Source: Liolophura sinensis
Lineage: Eukaryota > Mollusca > Polyplacophora > Chitonida > Chitonidae
Length of the DNA: 64,000 bases
Direction: 5' to 3'
Assembly (NCBI RefSeq): GCF_032854445.1
Contig: NC_088305.1
Location: 1,991,001 to 2,055,000 of the forward strand
The notes beneath the pieces were generated by a model that saw only the letters and a list, made by a program, of their open reading frames with translations, was not told the origin of the DNA and did not search any database. Shown here in pieces: positions 1 through 12,905 of the stretch. Position numbers and translations under genes: made by a program. How positions within the stretch are numbered: position 1 is the first letter of the stretch; the number at the start of each line of letters is the position of its first letter.

Positions 1-603
1 TGATGGTAAGGCAGCTGAAATATGGTCATGGTGGTGATTGTTGATGGTTAGGCAGCTGAAATATGGTCATAGTGGTGATTGTTGATGGTTAGGCAGCTGA
101 AATGTGGTCATGGTGGTGATTGTTGATGGTTAGGCAGCCGAAATGTGGTCATGGTGGTGATTGTTGATGGTTAGGCAGCTGAAATGTTTCCATGGTGGTG
201 ATTGTTGATGGTTAGACAGCTGAAATGTGGTCATGGTGGTGATTGTTGATGGTAAGGCAGCTGAAGTGTGATCATGGTGGTTATTGTTGATAGTTAGGCA
301 GCTGAAATGTGGTCATGGTGGTGATTGTTGATGGTTAGGCAGCTGAAATGTTTCCATGGTGGTGATTGTTGATGGTTAGGCAGCTGAAATATGGTCATGG
401 TGGTGATTGTTGATGGTTAGGCAGCTGATATGTGGCCATGATGGTGATTGTTGATCGTAAGGCAGCGGAAATATGGTCATGGTGGTGATTGTTGATGGTA
501 AGGCAGCTGAAATATGGTCATGGTGGTGATTGTTGATGGTTAGGCAGCTGAAATGTGGTCATGGTGGTGATTGTTGATGGTTAGGCAGCTGAAATGTGGT
601 CCA
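1..603. repeat. 41-bp minisatellite, about 14.7 copies, cut by the window edge
   Basis: A tandem array with unit TGATGGTTAGGCAGCTGAAA followed by TGTGGTCATGGTGGTGATTGT. Successive units start at 1, 42 and so on, so the period is 41 bp. Units differ by a few substitutions (GTTAGG/GTAAGG, TGTGG/TATGG/TGTTTCC). The array runs to position 1, so it probably continues outside the window. It ends abruptly at about 603 in non-repetitive sequence. I see no coding role. Confidence 0.95.
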
Positions 604-3569
604 CATCAACGCTTTTGTTGTAATACTTGGGTCAGTATCCTAAGCCTACATGATATCTATGTTAAATTGCCTATTTAACATAGATATTTAAAGTTTTGCC
701 TGTGAAGTTGCATATTTGCCTGATTCTGAGAGTTCTAATGATCTTAGAAAGGCATTTTGAGGTTAGTTTGGTAGAATGATACTCTCCCGGTAAAATGTAA
801 GTTTAAGCTCTGAAAATAATGTTTTATGGCATATATTTGCTTTTAAATTTAGACTTTTTGTCATATTTAGGTCATTTTACCGTATGTTTCAAACTACCAA
901 TGTTCAAAGGTCTGTTTGTTACTGCTTGATACCATGTACAGGTTGGATATACAGTTTTCTCACGGCTTGGTAGAATGTATAACTGTCTGAAGAACAATAT
1001 GGGAACAGGTCATGGAAACAAATATTTAAATTGTGAAACCGCTACGTTGTGCCACTGATGAATTACTTCTGTTCCTGACTCATAATAAATTACATGTAAG
1101 TTTGCACAAGGTACCTGTTATTGCCGCGAAAGCCGTCATAGAGATAAACATGTTCAGCCTTTGTTCTGTCCCACCCTCTCCCCTACCCTCTCCCCCATCT
1201 ACTCCCAATAGTATTGATTCCGTAACCATTTATACATAGTCTGTGGAAAAAGCTTTTGTTTGGAATGTAAACCCTGCAAACATGTTAACATGGTGGCTGA
1301 TGTGCTCAGGCTTTGTCCGTGTACTAGATCAGAGGGATCAATGTGTACATGTGATTGTTGAAACTGTTTTGTTTTCGGTCACTACAATACATGGAGGTTG
1401 TCACAGAATTCTGGAAGCAAATGGTGCTTGTACGATTTCACTACTTTAACTGCTCTACGTTGGGCCTTCTCATTCCTCAAGCTCGTGTCAAAGGCTTGAT
1501 GGTGTAAAGAAATTTCATACTCCTTAAGGAACAGTTTGGCTCCCCACATTCTCAATATATCCACAATTTGTTGATGGACTGAGACATTGGTATAAAGTGA
1601 CACACAGAGACCTGGGGCTGAGGGAAACCGTAGTCAAGGTTTAATCTTCTCTTGTCATCCCCGAGGAACTACGGCTAAACGGTTTCTTCGGTTAGATTTC
1701 AGATGAGATTGGGCATTAGACATGGAGCTCTTGTCTCATCTGATAGGCACCTCCTCTTGTCTGGAAGAGGTGCTTGCCTAAGAAGCTGTGCAAGTGAAGG
1801 TCAGTGGTGACAATCGGGGAAATCCAGAATTAAGATTAATGGTCAGTCCTAAAGAATTTTTGCTATCTTTTTTTTGCTATTTACAAATATTTAGGCATGA
1901 GACTTTTAAGATACAGCTTTCAAATACTTTGTTTGTTTGTTTGTTTTTTCCTTTTTTGAAGAGTCATTGGTTTGATCTTGGATCGTTCCAGTGGTTTTGG
2001 CAGATCCTGGCTGATCCTGGCTGATTCATATGGCAGTCAACAATATCACACAAACTGTTACATTTTATGAGTGTGAAAGGTGGAAAAAAATGTGGTAAAA
2101 ATGTATTTATTGTCCTGCGCTCAAAAATATCGTTTAGATGTCTCTTTTATTGCCAGCCAGTCCATAGCATAGCATAAAAGCTTGCCAAAGACTTCTGGTT
2201 TATGGACGATCAATATCTATATTCTACATTTAGACGTCTGCTCTTGTTGTGACTAGCTAGCTGAACCTATAATCATTCATTTCCATAAAGAGCCAAAAAA
2301 GCCGATCGGTAAATTCTTCTTTCCTTGTTTACTTCATGATCTGCTACAGGTAGTTATAGGTTGTTGTCGAGCTGGCCTCACAACATTTCCCAATTATGCG
2401 CAGTAAAAGTTCACTTAACTACCAATTAGCCAACTTATTCACACCCGCAGTGTACTGGCCGTCACATCCACATGTGTCTGGCCAGCCACTATCCATCTCT
2501 TTCAGTGTTTCAGGGCACATGGACCGTTGCCAAGGATTGACTTTGTTACAGTGTCCAGTTTGGGACACGTAGAATATAAACAATTTGGAAGTTGCCAAAA
2601 CTTTTACATTTAATTACAATGTGCAGCTTTAAGCTAGAGCTGGAAAGTTTATAACCAAAATCACCAACATCTTTGTAGAAATCACCAATTAAGTTCTGCC
2701 AGTTATATCTCACACCTGACAGCAGTAATGGCTTCTTGCAATGATATAGCTGGCCATCATCACCAATGGCATTTTCAAATCAACATTGGCTCTGTTATGG
2801 TCCTCTTAGGTATTAACTCCGCAACAATTTTTTTTTAGAAGCATAGCAATCGCAGGTGCTTGTGCCAGGATTTTAAACAATCGATTATAAATTGCATCCT
2901 TCCATCTCTCCTTAAATGATGCTCTTAAAAAATGGTTATCTCTTCTCTTCGAAGGAAGTGATCAATGCAACAGCAGCAAAGCCTTCAAAACACTCTTCAG
3001 CTGTCGGTTTTCCCTGAGGGACTTTTGCTGTGGGTAAATCATTTCTCCAGAGTGAGACAAAAAGAAACAACAAATTAAGACTGTCATGGAAATACACATC
3101 ATAGTTGAGACCAGAACAGTGGTGTTGCCCAAAATTCAGAACAGTCTGAATTAATCAAGCTCAGTTTTCCCCTTCAAGTGTTTTTAGTGTGCACAGAAAA
3201 ACACTGAGGAGCTTAGATAGACCCGCCATCATCACGCAAAACAAACAATACCTTTACTCAGCTGCATTGGGTCGCAGTAGCATCGTGCACGAGTTATTTA
3301 TTGCCTTTTCCCCCCAGAGGTTTGCAGCGGAAACGATTCTTGCCCATCCTCTTGTTGCTGGGTTGCCAGGGAAATAGTGAGCTGTGTTTAACAATACTGA
3401 ATCACGCACTCATTAAATCAAATCGATACCTTAAGAGGCAGAACTCTGGGATTGATGGTATCACATCTGCAGGGCATATTATCACTGACTGCTTTCCGGG
3501 TTTGGCTCCAACAAAAAAATATTGTTGTTCTCTGGATACGGCAATGGAGTATTAAAAGGGGTAAAAACA
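604..3569. other. Non-coding tract, one family A repeat copy
   Basis: No coding exon is recognisable. Open frames are under 90 codons, overlap on both strands and lack similarity to anything I know. The tract is AT-rich with poly-T runs. The only structured item is the family A copy at about 714-890. It is best read as intron or intergenic DNA. Confidence 0.6.
714..890 (+). repeat. Dispersed repeat family A, copy 1
   Basis: It starts with CCTGATTCTGAGAGTTCTAA, continues through a GGTTAGTTTGGTAGAATGATA block and AAATGTAAGTTTAAGC, and ends near ATTTAGGTCATTTTACCGTATG. The same ordered blocks recur at about 40850, 46850 and 60840 (same strand) and 21340, 49870, 50465 and 59795 (opposite strand). 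This is an interspersed non-coding family of about 170-210 bp. Confidence 0.7.
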
Positions 3570-3781
3570 GGGCCCCGTGGCTAAGGGGTTAGCACGCCAG
3601 CACAGCACATTCTCTCTGGCTGCAAGTGGGAAGGTCTACCAGCAACATGCGAATGGTCATGGGTTACCCCTGGGCTCTGCCCAGTTTTCTTCCACCATAA
3701 TGCAGGCTGCCATCTTAAAAGTGAAATACTCTTGAGTACAGCGTAAGTCACCAGTTACTGTAAATAACTAAATAAATAAAT
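3570..3781 (+). mobile_element. SINE family 1 copy, near complete
   Basis: A tRNA-derived head (GGCCCCGTGGCTAAGGGGTT, box A-like) is followed by a central block resembling AGGTCTACCAGCAACATGCG, then a ...TTTTCTTCCACCATAATGC block. The tail is AAATACTCTTGAGTACAGCG with AATAAATAAAT. The 63456 copy has the same order. Part of the region around the box B analogue is missing. SINEs are non-coding, Pol III-transcribed retroelements that use LINE enzymes for mobility. Confidence 0.85.
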
Positions 3782-5705
3782 TCTGGCATCGGATTTTTGA
3801 CAAGAAGTTTTTCAGGTAAATACACCTGGTGAAGGTTGGTGCTTTTCTTTTCCTGAACCTGCCTGACCATCATATGTGAAAATTATTGGGCTCAATGTTA
3901 GACATCAGTTAAATAACCAATCATATATACAGGCTAGTTAAACTTTGTTTTTGTTAAGCTTATCTATCCTTTTAGTTTTGGACTAATTTAATCATCGAAC
4001 TACTGCCAGGCCATTGTAGCCATTGTTTGTTCATAGCTCAAGGTTTGAGGTCCGTATGGGAATTGCAGATTGTTGAGGATTTATTTTCAATGATTTGACA
4101 TTTAGAACAGAGCACAAAAGTATAGTTTTATTGCATAGGTGTTTTTGAATGCTCACAATAATGAGTTCTTGGGTTTAATTGTCATATGTTAGTGTAGTTT
4201 TGCCATTAAATGTTCCTGTCTCTGCAAGATGTACCCTGTTACAGATGCAGGTAGACTCTCTGAAAGAGGCCAAATCTCTACCAGATGTGCTTTGTTGCAG
4301 ATAGACATTCAAGAAGTGGATCAAATCTCTGGAAGATGTTGCAGATAGACTTTCTGGCAGAGGTCAAATCTGTCATGGCATATGTACAGACATTAACATT
4401 CTAAGAGAGATTACATTTGTCATTTAGCTAAGAATTATGATGAAGTCTGCCTGTGTAACCTTAAGAGAGATGAAAATGCCCCAGGAGCACAGTTGAAGGG
4501 AAACCTAATCTGATAAAACTGGCTGTGAACTTGTTTATAGCTGTGTTTATAGTAACACACCACCTGGAATGCTTGTGGCATTGTTGACACAGGCTAACTG
4601 CTGTTTACTGTCTGTGAGGAGTATCTAGTGTGGGTAGTGATACACTGTGTTTTACTCAAAGTTTGGTTGGTAAAAATACACCTCCAGAAGCACATTAAGG
4701 CCATGAAATGATACTTTGGATGCCAAGATAGGAAATTAGACTTCACCAAAAAACTCTTGAAGTAAAATAAAGCTAAAATATGAAGTAAGGTTCATGAGAT
4801 AGACAACTGATAACTATGCGTCAATATACTTTCAGTTATTTTGAAAGTCATTTAGATATTTAAATTCTATGGTGGGCTGTACGAGGCATACTGACAGTAT
4901 CTAGGAACTCTGACGTCACATTACCTTTTTTCCCTCATGTTCACCAGAAGGAAGGAATTTTTGAGAACATGATTTTGGTAGTCATGGTAACTCATGGGCC
5001 AAAAAAGTATATTTATACATAGTTTTAAGTGGTTTATTAAGTGATGCCTACTTCGATTTTTAGAGGCCTTTTCCTTCAAGAGTCATATAGGGTGGATAAT
5101 CCTACAGAGTCCAACAAAATGTGTCAGTTGAAAAATGGTAGTTAGGTTGACAGGGTTTAATTTTATCTTCGGGATCAATATTTCAATGCACTGTCAAGTC
5201 CTATTAGCTGTTTGCATTGGATTTTGCAAGTACATAAACTCTCCACTGATGTTAGAAACACACGGCCATCTGCCCTGTTGACAATGTTTAGTTTATTTTC
5301 CTTGAACCAAGATGTTCTGTTACCTCTTGTGATATTTTTACCCAACCTATTCAAGCCAGAGAATGATAGTGTTTTGGTAAATTTAACATTCTATAGATTG
5401 TAAAAGGAAATTTCTTACACATGTGAACAGATCGAGTATTAAGGCCGGATTAAGGCTAGTTGTTATGAGATTGCAATTTTTAGCGCTATTCTCATTGTAT
5501 TAGCTATACATGCAGACATGTACGTAGATACATTCTCTATAACTCTTCCAGCTGGTCTCCCGCAAAAGTAACAGGTGATTTGCTGACAGGTATTTTTTTA
5601 CAATTATTTATAACAGGCTTTTTTCACCTGTTTGATGGCTAGGAACAAAAGTAATCCATTACAGGAACATATTGACAAGTAGCTGTGGCTCTAACATTCA
5701 TATCA
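3782..5705. other. Non-coding tract, one family C copy
   Basis: There is no recognisable exon. The region at 4200-4390 has loosely repeated phrases (GTAGACTCTCTGAAAGAGG, TAGACTTTCTGGCAGAGGTC) that suggest a degenerate tandem repeat of about 60-90 bp. The family C segment lies at 4857-4985. Confidence 0.55.
4857..4985 (+). repeat. Dispersed repeat family C, copy 1
   Basis: The segment contains TTAAATTCTATGGTGGGCTG, then CTGACAGTATCTAGGAACTC, then CCCTCATGTTCACCAGAAGG. Its reverse complement recurs at about 50295-50430 in the same block order, at roughly 80-85 percent identity by eye. The function is unknown. It may be a MITE or a fragment of a longer transposon. Confidence 0.65.
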
Positions 5706-5910
5706 GGTTTAGGAGTTAGCATGACCCAGGAGGCTCTTACCAATGTGGTCGCCCAAAGTTCAGATTCAGCTCATGCTTCCTCTGTTGCTATATGTAGGAT
5801 GGTCTGTCAGCAGCCAGCGCCTGATTTCCTCCCACAAAACTTGCTGCTGTCGTATAAGTTAAATATTCTTGAGTACAGTGTAAAACACCAATCAAATAAC
5901 TGAATAAATA
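5706..5910 (+). mobile_element. SINE family 1 copy, 5' truncated
   Basis: It begins in the head region (GGAGTTAGCATGACCCAGGA), continues through GGTCGCCCAAAGTTCAGATT and CAGCTCATGCTTCCTCTGTT, and ends with TATTCTTGAGTACAGTGTAA and a short AATAACTGAATAAAT tail. It has diverged from the young 63456 copy, with internal deletions. Confidence 0.8.
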
Positions 5911-8596
5911 TCAGGTTTGCTCTCTGAAGATTATTAGCAGGTACATTTATGAGTATCCTTCACATGAGAGAAGTGAGCATAAGGTGTGTGACTTAATTGT
6001 GAGGCAAGCACACAAGGTGCAGGTTCAATCCCACACTTGGGCAATTTGTACTTTCCCAAGCTCTCTCTATTTGTAGACATCTTGGTGACAAGAATTGGTG
6101 ATACTCATTGGATTTCTTGTCTTTCACCAATTCAGTATACAGCACATGTAGTTAAGTTTGTCAGTAATGTGCCAAAGATCGGTGGTTCACCCCAGGCTAT
6201 CCATCTCCATTAAAATTAAGGGCAAACTGTCCAGTAATAGGAAAATTTTTCTGTTAGTATGCATGGCGTGAAACAAGGATCAATCAGTGAAGTTCCTGTT
6301 AGGGCAGCCAGGGTCCAACCCTGCAGCTTTGTGGCACATTGACCTGTTGGATGTTGTTTATCCTTCTGTCTGGGGTGACCAGTGGTCAGTGGGGAGGGGG
6401 GGGGGGGCATTAAAAGCTGCTGACTGTCATGACTATATGGGTGTTATGGGACTGCTAGCAGAGAGTGGCACAGATTTGCCTGGGAGGGTCATGGTTATAA
6501 CCTGACAATGGAGGAGGGTAGTAAAGGTTACTGTGGTATGGCTAGATGCTGTTTACAGGCTCACTTGAAGACAGCCAGGATATTTATCATCTTACCAGCA
6601 GAACCTGAGAGAGGAGATGCCTTCCTCTTAGACTCTAATGAACTTTCCTGTTAAATGCAAAGAAATCTTTATTTAAGACTCTTTTTAAATAACCTTAATT
6701 CCCATTAAGCACATATGTTTCCTCTCAAAGTAATGCTGGCGGCCGACATACATGGAAATACATGAAAACAAAAGAACCTTTCTCTCAAGCTCAAAAGAAC
6801 CTTCCTCATAAACTCAAAAGAACCATTTGCTTAAACTGAAAAGACTGTACTCTAAAAGAACATAATTCAAATCGTTTGTTTTTTTTTTTTTTTTCAATTT
6901 TTGTTTGCATTTACATGGTTATTGTTTCTAAATTGACTGAAAATACACTTTTCATAACACACTGTGAACTAAATTTCTCAAAGTAACATTTGTGTGGCAG
7001 ACATACACGCACATGTGATTTTAAAACAAGGAGAATAAATTTCCTTTATGTGTGTATATAATCACGTCTTCCAGTATTATGACCAAGAATTACGATAGAC
7101 ATGCTGTATCACTGTTAAAATACCCCTTGCCAGTTGTCAGTTTTTACAGGCCTGTGTCTGTGTGCAGTGTGTAAGTGAGCAATTCTTGAGTATGTGTGTA
7201 GTTAAACAACAGTTATCACTAGTCTCTTACAGTAAGATTGACAAGATGATGATTTTATACAAAGCGATCAATTTACTCAGAATAAGTGAGGTCATTTTGA
7301 TAATTGTTACTTGGGTTAGATTAGGCATAACTGGTGCAGTAGACTCGGGAACGTCTGTGTGAGTCAGTCATTATGCTTCAGGAGTAGGGATGGGCTAGCT
7401 ATTAGAAACGTCCTCACAGATGTATCATTCCTTCACCTACCAGGAAACAAACAAAAGAAAACAGGATAAATGTTATTGCCTTAAGGAAGGGGTTGGAGCT
7501 TGTGTAAAGTAGGGAGATACATCAGGAGTTGTGCCAGGAGTCCAGCTCAGGCATAGTCCAAATACTTTATGTTTTTTTCCTTCTGAACTCTCAAATTTTA
7601 TAGTATGTCATTTACTAATCGCATTGGCCATGGCCATTTGCAGCTGACATTTCCCTCACGCCAGATCAGCAGAAATGTCTTTACACAAAGGTGAGCAGGG
7701 CAACATTAAATGGTTATTATACCTTACCCAAGGGCATTGATAGCAGTGCTTCTCATTGGCTCATTCAGTTTGGTATCCCATTTCCCCTCCATCCCTCCCC
7801 CGCCCCATCAGATAGCCATTTTCGCTGATAGTGTTACAGCAAATAACTTCACTAGATGTTGTGAATATAAAGAAAAGTATTTGGAAGATCATTCCAACAT
7901 GCATTCACAAACATAAACGCAAATGACATTGTACATGTCATAAAAGGTATAATTGGATTATTGACAACATTGTAATGATGTAGTTTTGGGAATCTTGCAT
8001 GCTATCAGATACAGCGTAAACAGATGAATTGATAGTAATTCTCCTATACAATTATCGTGCAAGCATCTATACTCAAGTTGTTTAATTAGCAAGGAAGGTA
8101 TGTATACACGGAGTTACACAGGTAACCTCTGAATATGATCATGGGAGATAAGTTGGAACTTATGTACAAATAATAATTAATGTTTGCAGAAAGGAATCGA
8201 TTATCTGCAGACATGCATGCATGGGTAAATGTATGTATATGTGAAATTGGACAGGCTTGAAGAGTTTCAAGTCTGCACATTGCAGACTTTATATCGTGTA
8301 AGACCATCATCAAACAGAAGAGGAAGCAATCTTGGATATTGAACGGAGACAAATCACGGGAAATCTTCATGGAATTATATCTGGGCCGTGCAATCTGCAG
8401 GACAATAATGCATATCAGTTCTCCAGTTTCTGAAGATCAAAGCTGCTCAGGCCTGGACAATGATTGCTCTAAAAGTGACATTTTCGTTCTATATGAGAAA
8501 GTGACCTGTTGAATTATATTTAATTCTGAGCTTTACAACTTAATTTATTGTCTTGCTTGTGGTTTCTCCTCCATGTATGTTTTTCAAATGAACTCT
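5911..8596. other. Non-coding tract with tRNA-like SINE scraps
   Basis: There is no recognisable exon. At about 5985-6050 a box B-like GGTTCAATCCC sits within GTGCAGGTTCAATCCCACAC, which looks like a degraded tRNA-derived head. A G-run lies near 6395-6408 and a T-run near 6877-6892. Both are low complexity. Confidence 0.5.
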
Positions 8597-8848
8597 GGGT
8601 GTTTGTGGCCAAGTGGTTAGCATGCTAGCACAGCACATTGGCTTAGAAGCCTCTCACCGTTGTGAGTGGTCACTGTGAAGTCCAGATCATGTTGGCTCCC
8701 TATTCTTTGGGAAGGTCTGCCAGCAACCTGTGGATGGTTTTGGCTTTCCCCTGGGCTCTGTCCGGTTTTCTCCCATGATAATGCCGGCTGCCATCGTATA
8801 TAGGTGAGTAAGGTGTAAAAGAGCAATCAAAATAATGGATAAATATAT
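8597..8848 (+). mobile_element. SINE family 1 copy
   Basis: The head GGGTGTTTGTGGCCAAGTGG leads into TTAGCATGCTAGCACAGCAC, a GTTGTGAGTGGTCACTGTGA box B region, and AAGGTCTGCCAGCAACCTGT. GGTTTTCTCCCATGATAATG follows, then a decayed tail. The ATATTCTTGAGTACGGCG block is shortened, which marks an older copy. Confidence 0.82.
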
Positions 8849-10800
8849 TAATTTAAACATTTGGACAGTTATATTATTATAAGCTGAATACAATATAACA
8901 TAATATGTTCCGCTTTACCAGGTTTACCTTCACTTCAGGAACACTATCAGTCAGGTACAGTCTACAAAGCTGTGTAATTCCTTCACTAAGTCATTGTGAT
9001 ATGTTTCAATCCACAAAATGCAGTACCAGAGTTTGCTACAATACATTTACAAAAAAAAATGTCAAATAATTAGGGTATTAGGAGCATTAAGTGAATAAAC
9101 CAATATAGATTGAGGTTCTTACAAGATAACTAGGTCCCCACACCCACCTACCCCCACCCCCTCAGGATTATAGATGGATTGGTGCCTGGTCAGAATAACA
9201 ACATATCAGGTCAGGGAGGGTCAGCAAGGTCGCCACGACCTTGCATGTTTACCAGGATTCAGTGACCTAAATAGTGCTGAATTGGTAAGTTTGAGGTCCA
9301 TCCCAGCTGTTTGGCTGATTTCAATGGCTCCTCATGAACCATGCCTGGTCAGATGGCCTGTTTTTATGATGTGTGATCAGTCTTTAATCCAGGAAGGGAC
9401 CGGAGTTTTGCTGTCAGTCGAGGTGTCTGACTCAGTCAGTGGCGCTTTCCGACTCAGTCAGTGGCGCTTTCCTTGGAACACATCCGCTTTGCTCTTCTAC
9501 AAGCCTTTGAAATCCGTGAAAGTGCTTGAACTTTTGAAATTCTTTGCCATTAAAAAGACAAAATCCAATGCTGCTATGCCAGTTTGACTTTGTGGTGTGA
9601 AGATCCTATACACAATGTGGTCACTGAACCAGAATTCTAATTGCCAGCACTCAACTTCTCCGCCATTTAGACTTACTTCACGTGATCTGTCGGAATTCAG
9701 TGTCTGTGGTTCACACAGCGTAATGAAACCGTTGGTCAGTAATAAAACCGTTTGTCAGTTCTACTTGTTCCCCCATCAAATTATTGGTCAGGACAGCTTG
9801 TGGTCATAATAAAAACACCCATCTGGATAGTGTGAACTGAGTCAGTTCACTGTAGCAATGCCCCCAGGTGGAATAGTGTTGATGAATAGCAGTCAGATTA
9901 TATCCAGATGTTGATCTCTGCTCGTTATTAAAGGTCTGAACGACTCGGGTATGCCATTTAGTTTCCCATTTGTTTACCTTACCTGACTGACTTTGCTGGC
10001 ACTAGAAGATAGGTGAGAGTGTGTTTTTTTTTTTTCTTTTACTCCTTTGAAATCTGGAAATTAATTCTTGGTCATATGTTTGGGTTGAAATATTATACGC
10101 TATAACAATTCTTCATGTTTAAAACAAATGTTTAATTTCCTTAGTTACTTAAGAGGCTGTATCAGGAATACCCCCGAACTGGCATTCAGCCATAATCATA
10201 CATTTATTCAAAAAATATGCTTTTTGTGTTTTTAAAAATATATGGTATATTTTTTGGAAGAGCTACAAATACATGTAGCTTATCTCTCTAATCTCTCTCT
10301 CTAAATATGTATTATATAAGCCATGGTTAATGCAAATCTGGGATTGTCTCTTGATCAGATTGAATAATCCAGCACTGTAAATGTTCATATGTGTTTATGC
10401 AAACATTGAAGAAGGAAAGGTCCTTAGAAAATATTTCAGATCAAAAAACTATACATAAACTTCATATCATCGCTTGCCACGATGTGGCTGCAAAATTGCT
10501 GATGTGGGTTCGGCCATAATCATTCATTCATATCATCGCTGGCTGTTCTTGTCAACAGGATATAATCTTGACTTAGACAAAATAGGTACTGTATGGCCAG
10601 TCCTAAGCGGCAGAAGAGTCCTTTTGGGGTCATTATTTCAAGGAAAAGTGAGATAGATGTATAGGGTGTGAGAGAGGTAGTAAGGCCACACCAATTCACG
10701 TATGTATATTTTTGTTTTACTGGCAGAGAGTGTAAAAAGTAAAACTGACAGATCAGGTTAGGTGAAATGATTTTGTTGTATATTGTTTATTTATATATTT
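8849..10800. other. Non-coding tract; 22-bp duplication at 9429
   Basis: A 137-codon open frame at 9174-9587 has no recognisable domain. It contains a perfect 22-bp direct duplication (9429-9450 and 9451-9472, core GACTCAGTCAGTGGCGCTTT) and no splice or start context that stands out. I treat it as chance. The rest is AT-rich with a T-run near 10025. Confidence 0.5.
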
Positions 10801-11022
10801 ACCCTAATTCAACCTTTTCGTGTATAAAATAGCAACTTTTAGAGCAATTTATGCACACTTATAATGTCATTTTGGAGGCAATCATACACTGATTGGATAC
10901 GCCATTTTCAGAGCTTCCCAAAATGTATAACTTTATCAGTCTACAGTAACACAGAGTAATGCCTTCAGAATATGCTTGAATAAACACCTTGCAATCATGC
11001 GGAAAGGTTGAAGAATTACAGT
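10801..11022 (+). repeat. Dispersed repeat family B (MITE-like), copy 1
   Basis: The left end ACCCTAATTCAACCTTTTC and the right end GGAAAGGTTGAAGAATTACA are imperfect inverted repeats. Between them lie TAGAGCAATTTATGCACAC, CATTTTGGAGGCAATCATAC, AATGTATAACTTTATCAGTC and TGCTTGAATAAACACCTTGC. The same order recurs near 12400, 47190, 56922 and 63125. Short length, inverted ends and multiple copies fit a non-autonomous DNA element. Confidence 0.72.
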
Positions 11023-12398
11023 AGCTCTGCACAAATACACAGGTGATGGTTTTACCTATATGTTGTTTAAGGAAAGTCTTGATTCGCGTAAGTCCCCTGC
11101 TCTAGCTCATTATAGCAGGCAGTTCAGAAACAGCTTTGTTTCCAGCTCCATATGCTAATTAAGAGGGATGTTGACTCCCATTCTAGTCATGGTTGGTTGC
11201 TCATAATGACAGGGGTCTAGTCGCCCGAGATACTGATCCATGAAATCCAGGGGAAGATACCTATACATTATCTTATCAATCTCTTTCAATCGGATAAAAT
11301 AATTGATTTTTTATCTCCCATTTCTTATGATCTTAAACTTGATCCTTTAAATTTAATTTTAGTATTAAATTTATTAATAATTTATCTTTTAAATTTGAAT
11401 AATTTATCTTTTAAGGTTTTTGATAATAAAGGACATAATTTCTAGCAGGATTGTTTACAGGTTTCCTCTTGTATATGAATGGGATTAAACTGAGTCATTT
11501 ATCAGCAAGCTTCTCAGCTCTTTCCTATCCGTTATGTGATAGTCTTCTGTCTTCCTGCAGCTGTCATGGTGGTGCATATATGATGTTTTGTTCAGTCATA
11601 CAACAGTCTCTGTACATGCAATCAGCAGGTTGATCCGAATTCGAATCTAATGTTCAGTTTGACGTGTATCTAATCACTGGTTGTGAACTCAGGAAAGATC
11701 TGCCTTATCTAGGTTAAGCTCTAGCTGTTCAAACAGCTCTTTGAACAGATTCCTATTTCAACAGATTATCTTTGAGTTCAAATCTCACCAGACTGTTCGG
11801 CAGCGTTAGTGGACACTGCGGATCTTGTTGTTTTGGTTTTCCGGACTAAGCTCCAGAACGGTGTCCCACTTTCAGTGTATTGATCACCCACCCTGTTATT
11901 GAGGCTGGCCACCCATCTGAGTCATTACTCAGCTTGTGGTCAAAATAAAAAACACATAAAATCTCTGCAAGCTTATTAGCTCATGAACTGCAGGTCCTAG
12001 TCATTATCCAGCATGGGGAAGACTGTAATTAAGAAACTATGTGCAAAAGCAGCTTGAAGATATGCAGCAGTGGAGAACAATTATCTGCCTGTTCGGCAGG
12101 ATGCACATTCCAATTGATCATTCATAAAAAGGCTGTTCCAGACAATATGTACCTTGTTCTGTAATATCATCACAGAACACCTGTATTGTACCCATTACTT
12201 TGTCCAAATCAAGTTAAATCAAATCAAATTTTATTTGAACGTCAGTGTTACAAAGCAATACACAAACTAGCCCTAGGCTGTGTAAGGCGACTTTCATGAA
12301 CAAGACAGACAAGATAGCTTGTACAGGAAATAATATATATTGTACAGAATGCCTTATGCTAATAATAATAATAATAATATATACACACATGATTATTT
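11023..12398. other. Non-coding tract, AT-rich
   Basis: There is no recognisable exon. The stretch 11290-11430 is extremely AT-rich, with repeated TTAAATTT/AATTTATCTTTTAA words. A short AAT microsatellite lies at about 12360-12379. Confidence 0.5.
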
Positions 12399-12594
12399 CC
12401 TTAATTCCTCAACCTTTTCTCATATGAAAGATCTACTGTCAAAGCAATTTATGCACATGTTTAATTTGATTTTGAAGACAAAACCACATTGGTTAGCTTG
12501 GCTGGTTTCAGGGTTTCATGAAAAGTATAATTTTATCAGTCAGAACAGAATTATATCTTCAAGATATGCTTGATTAAACACACTTTATCCCATA
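12399..12594 (+). repeat. Dispersed repeat family B, copy 2 (right end decayed)
   Basis: It has CCTTAATTCCTCAACCTTTT, CAAAGCAATTTATGCACATG, TTTAATTTGATTTTGAAGAC, GTATAATTTTATCAGTCAG and ATATGCTTGATTAAACACAC in family B order. The closing inverted repeat has been lost. Confidence 0.7.
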
Positions 12595-12905
12595 ATATAA
12601 AAAAACGAATATGTATATATGTTCTCTTAGAGCTATCATGTTAAAGCTGCAATTGTAATGGTGACCTTTAACCTTTAACTACACCACTAGATATTGTTAG
12701 CCCCTCAGTTGATACCAGCCACCGCAACAATATTATTTCGGGCCACTGCTGATATATTGCCAATGAGATGTTAATCGTTCATTCATCTTTGTAATAATTA
12801 GTGTAAGACTTTAATCATGCTTTGGAAGACCGTCTGTTCTTGTATGCGTATATGTACACGACGTTGTACACGTTTTAGACTTTGTGGTGATAGCTATTTC
12901 ATGAC

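Noticed and set aside
5985-6050. tRNA gene suggested by GGTTCAATCCC
   Set aside because: Only a box B-like word. No cloverleaf can be drawn, so it is taken as a SINE remnant. The same holds for similar words near 25013, 42704 and 45610.
9174-9587. 137-codon open frame
   Set aside because: No family signature, contains a 22-bp tandem duplication, no conserved motif. A chance frame is plausible at this length in 64 kb.
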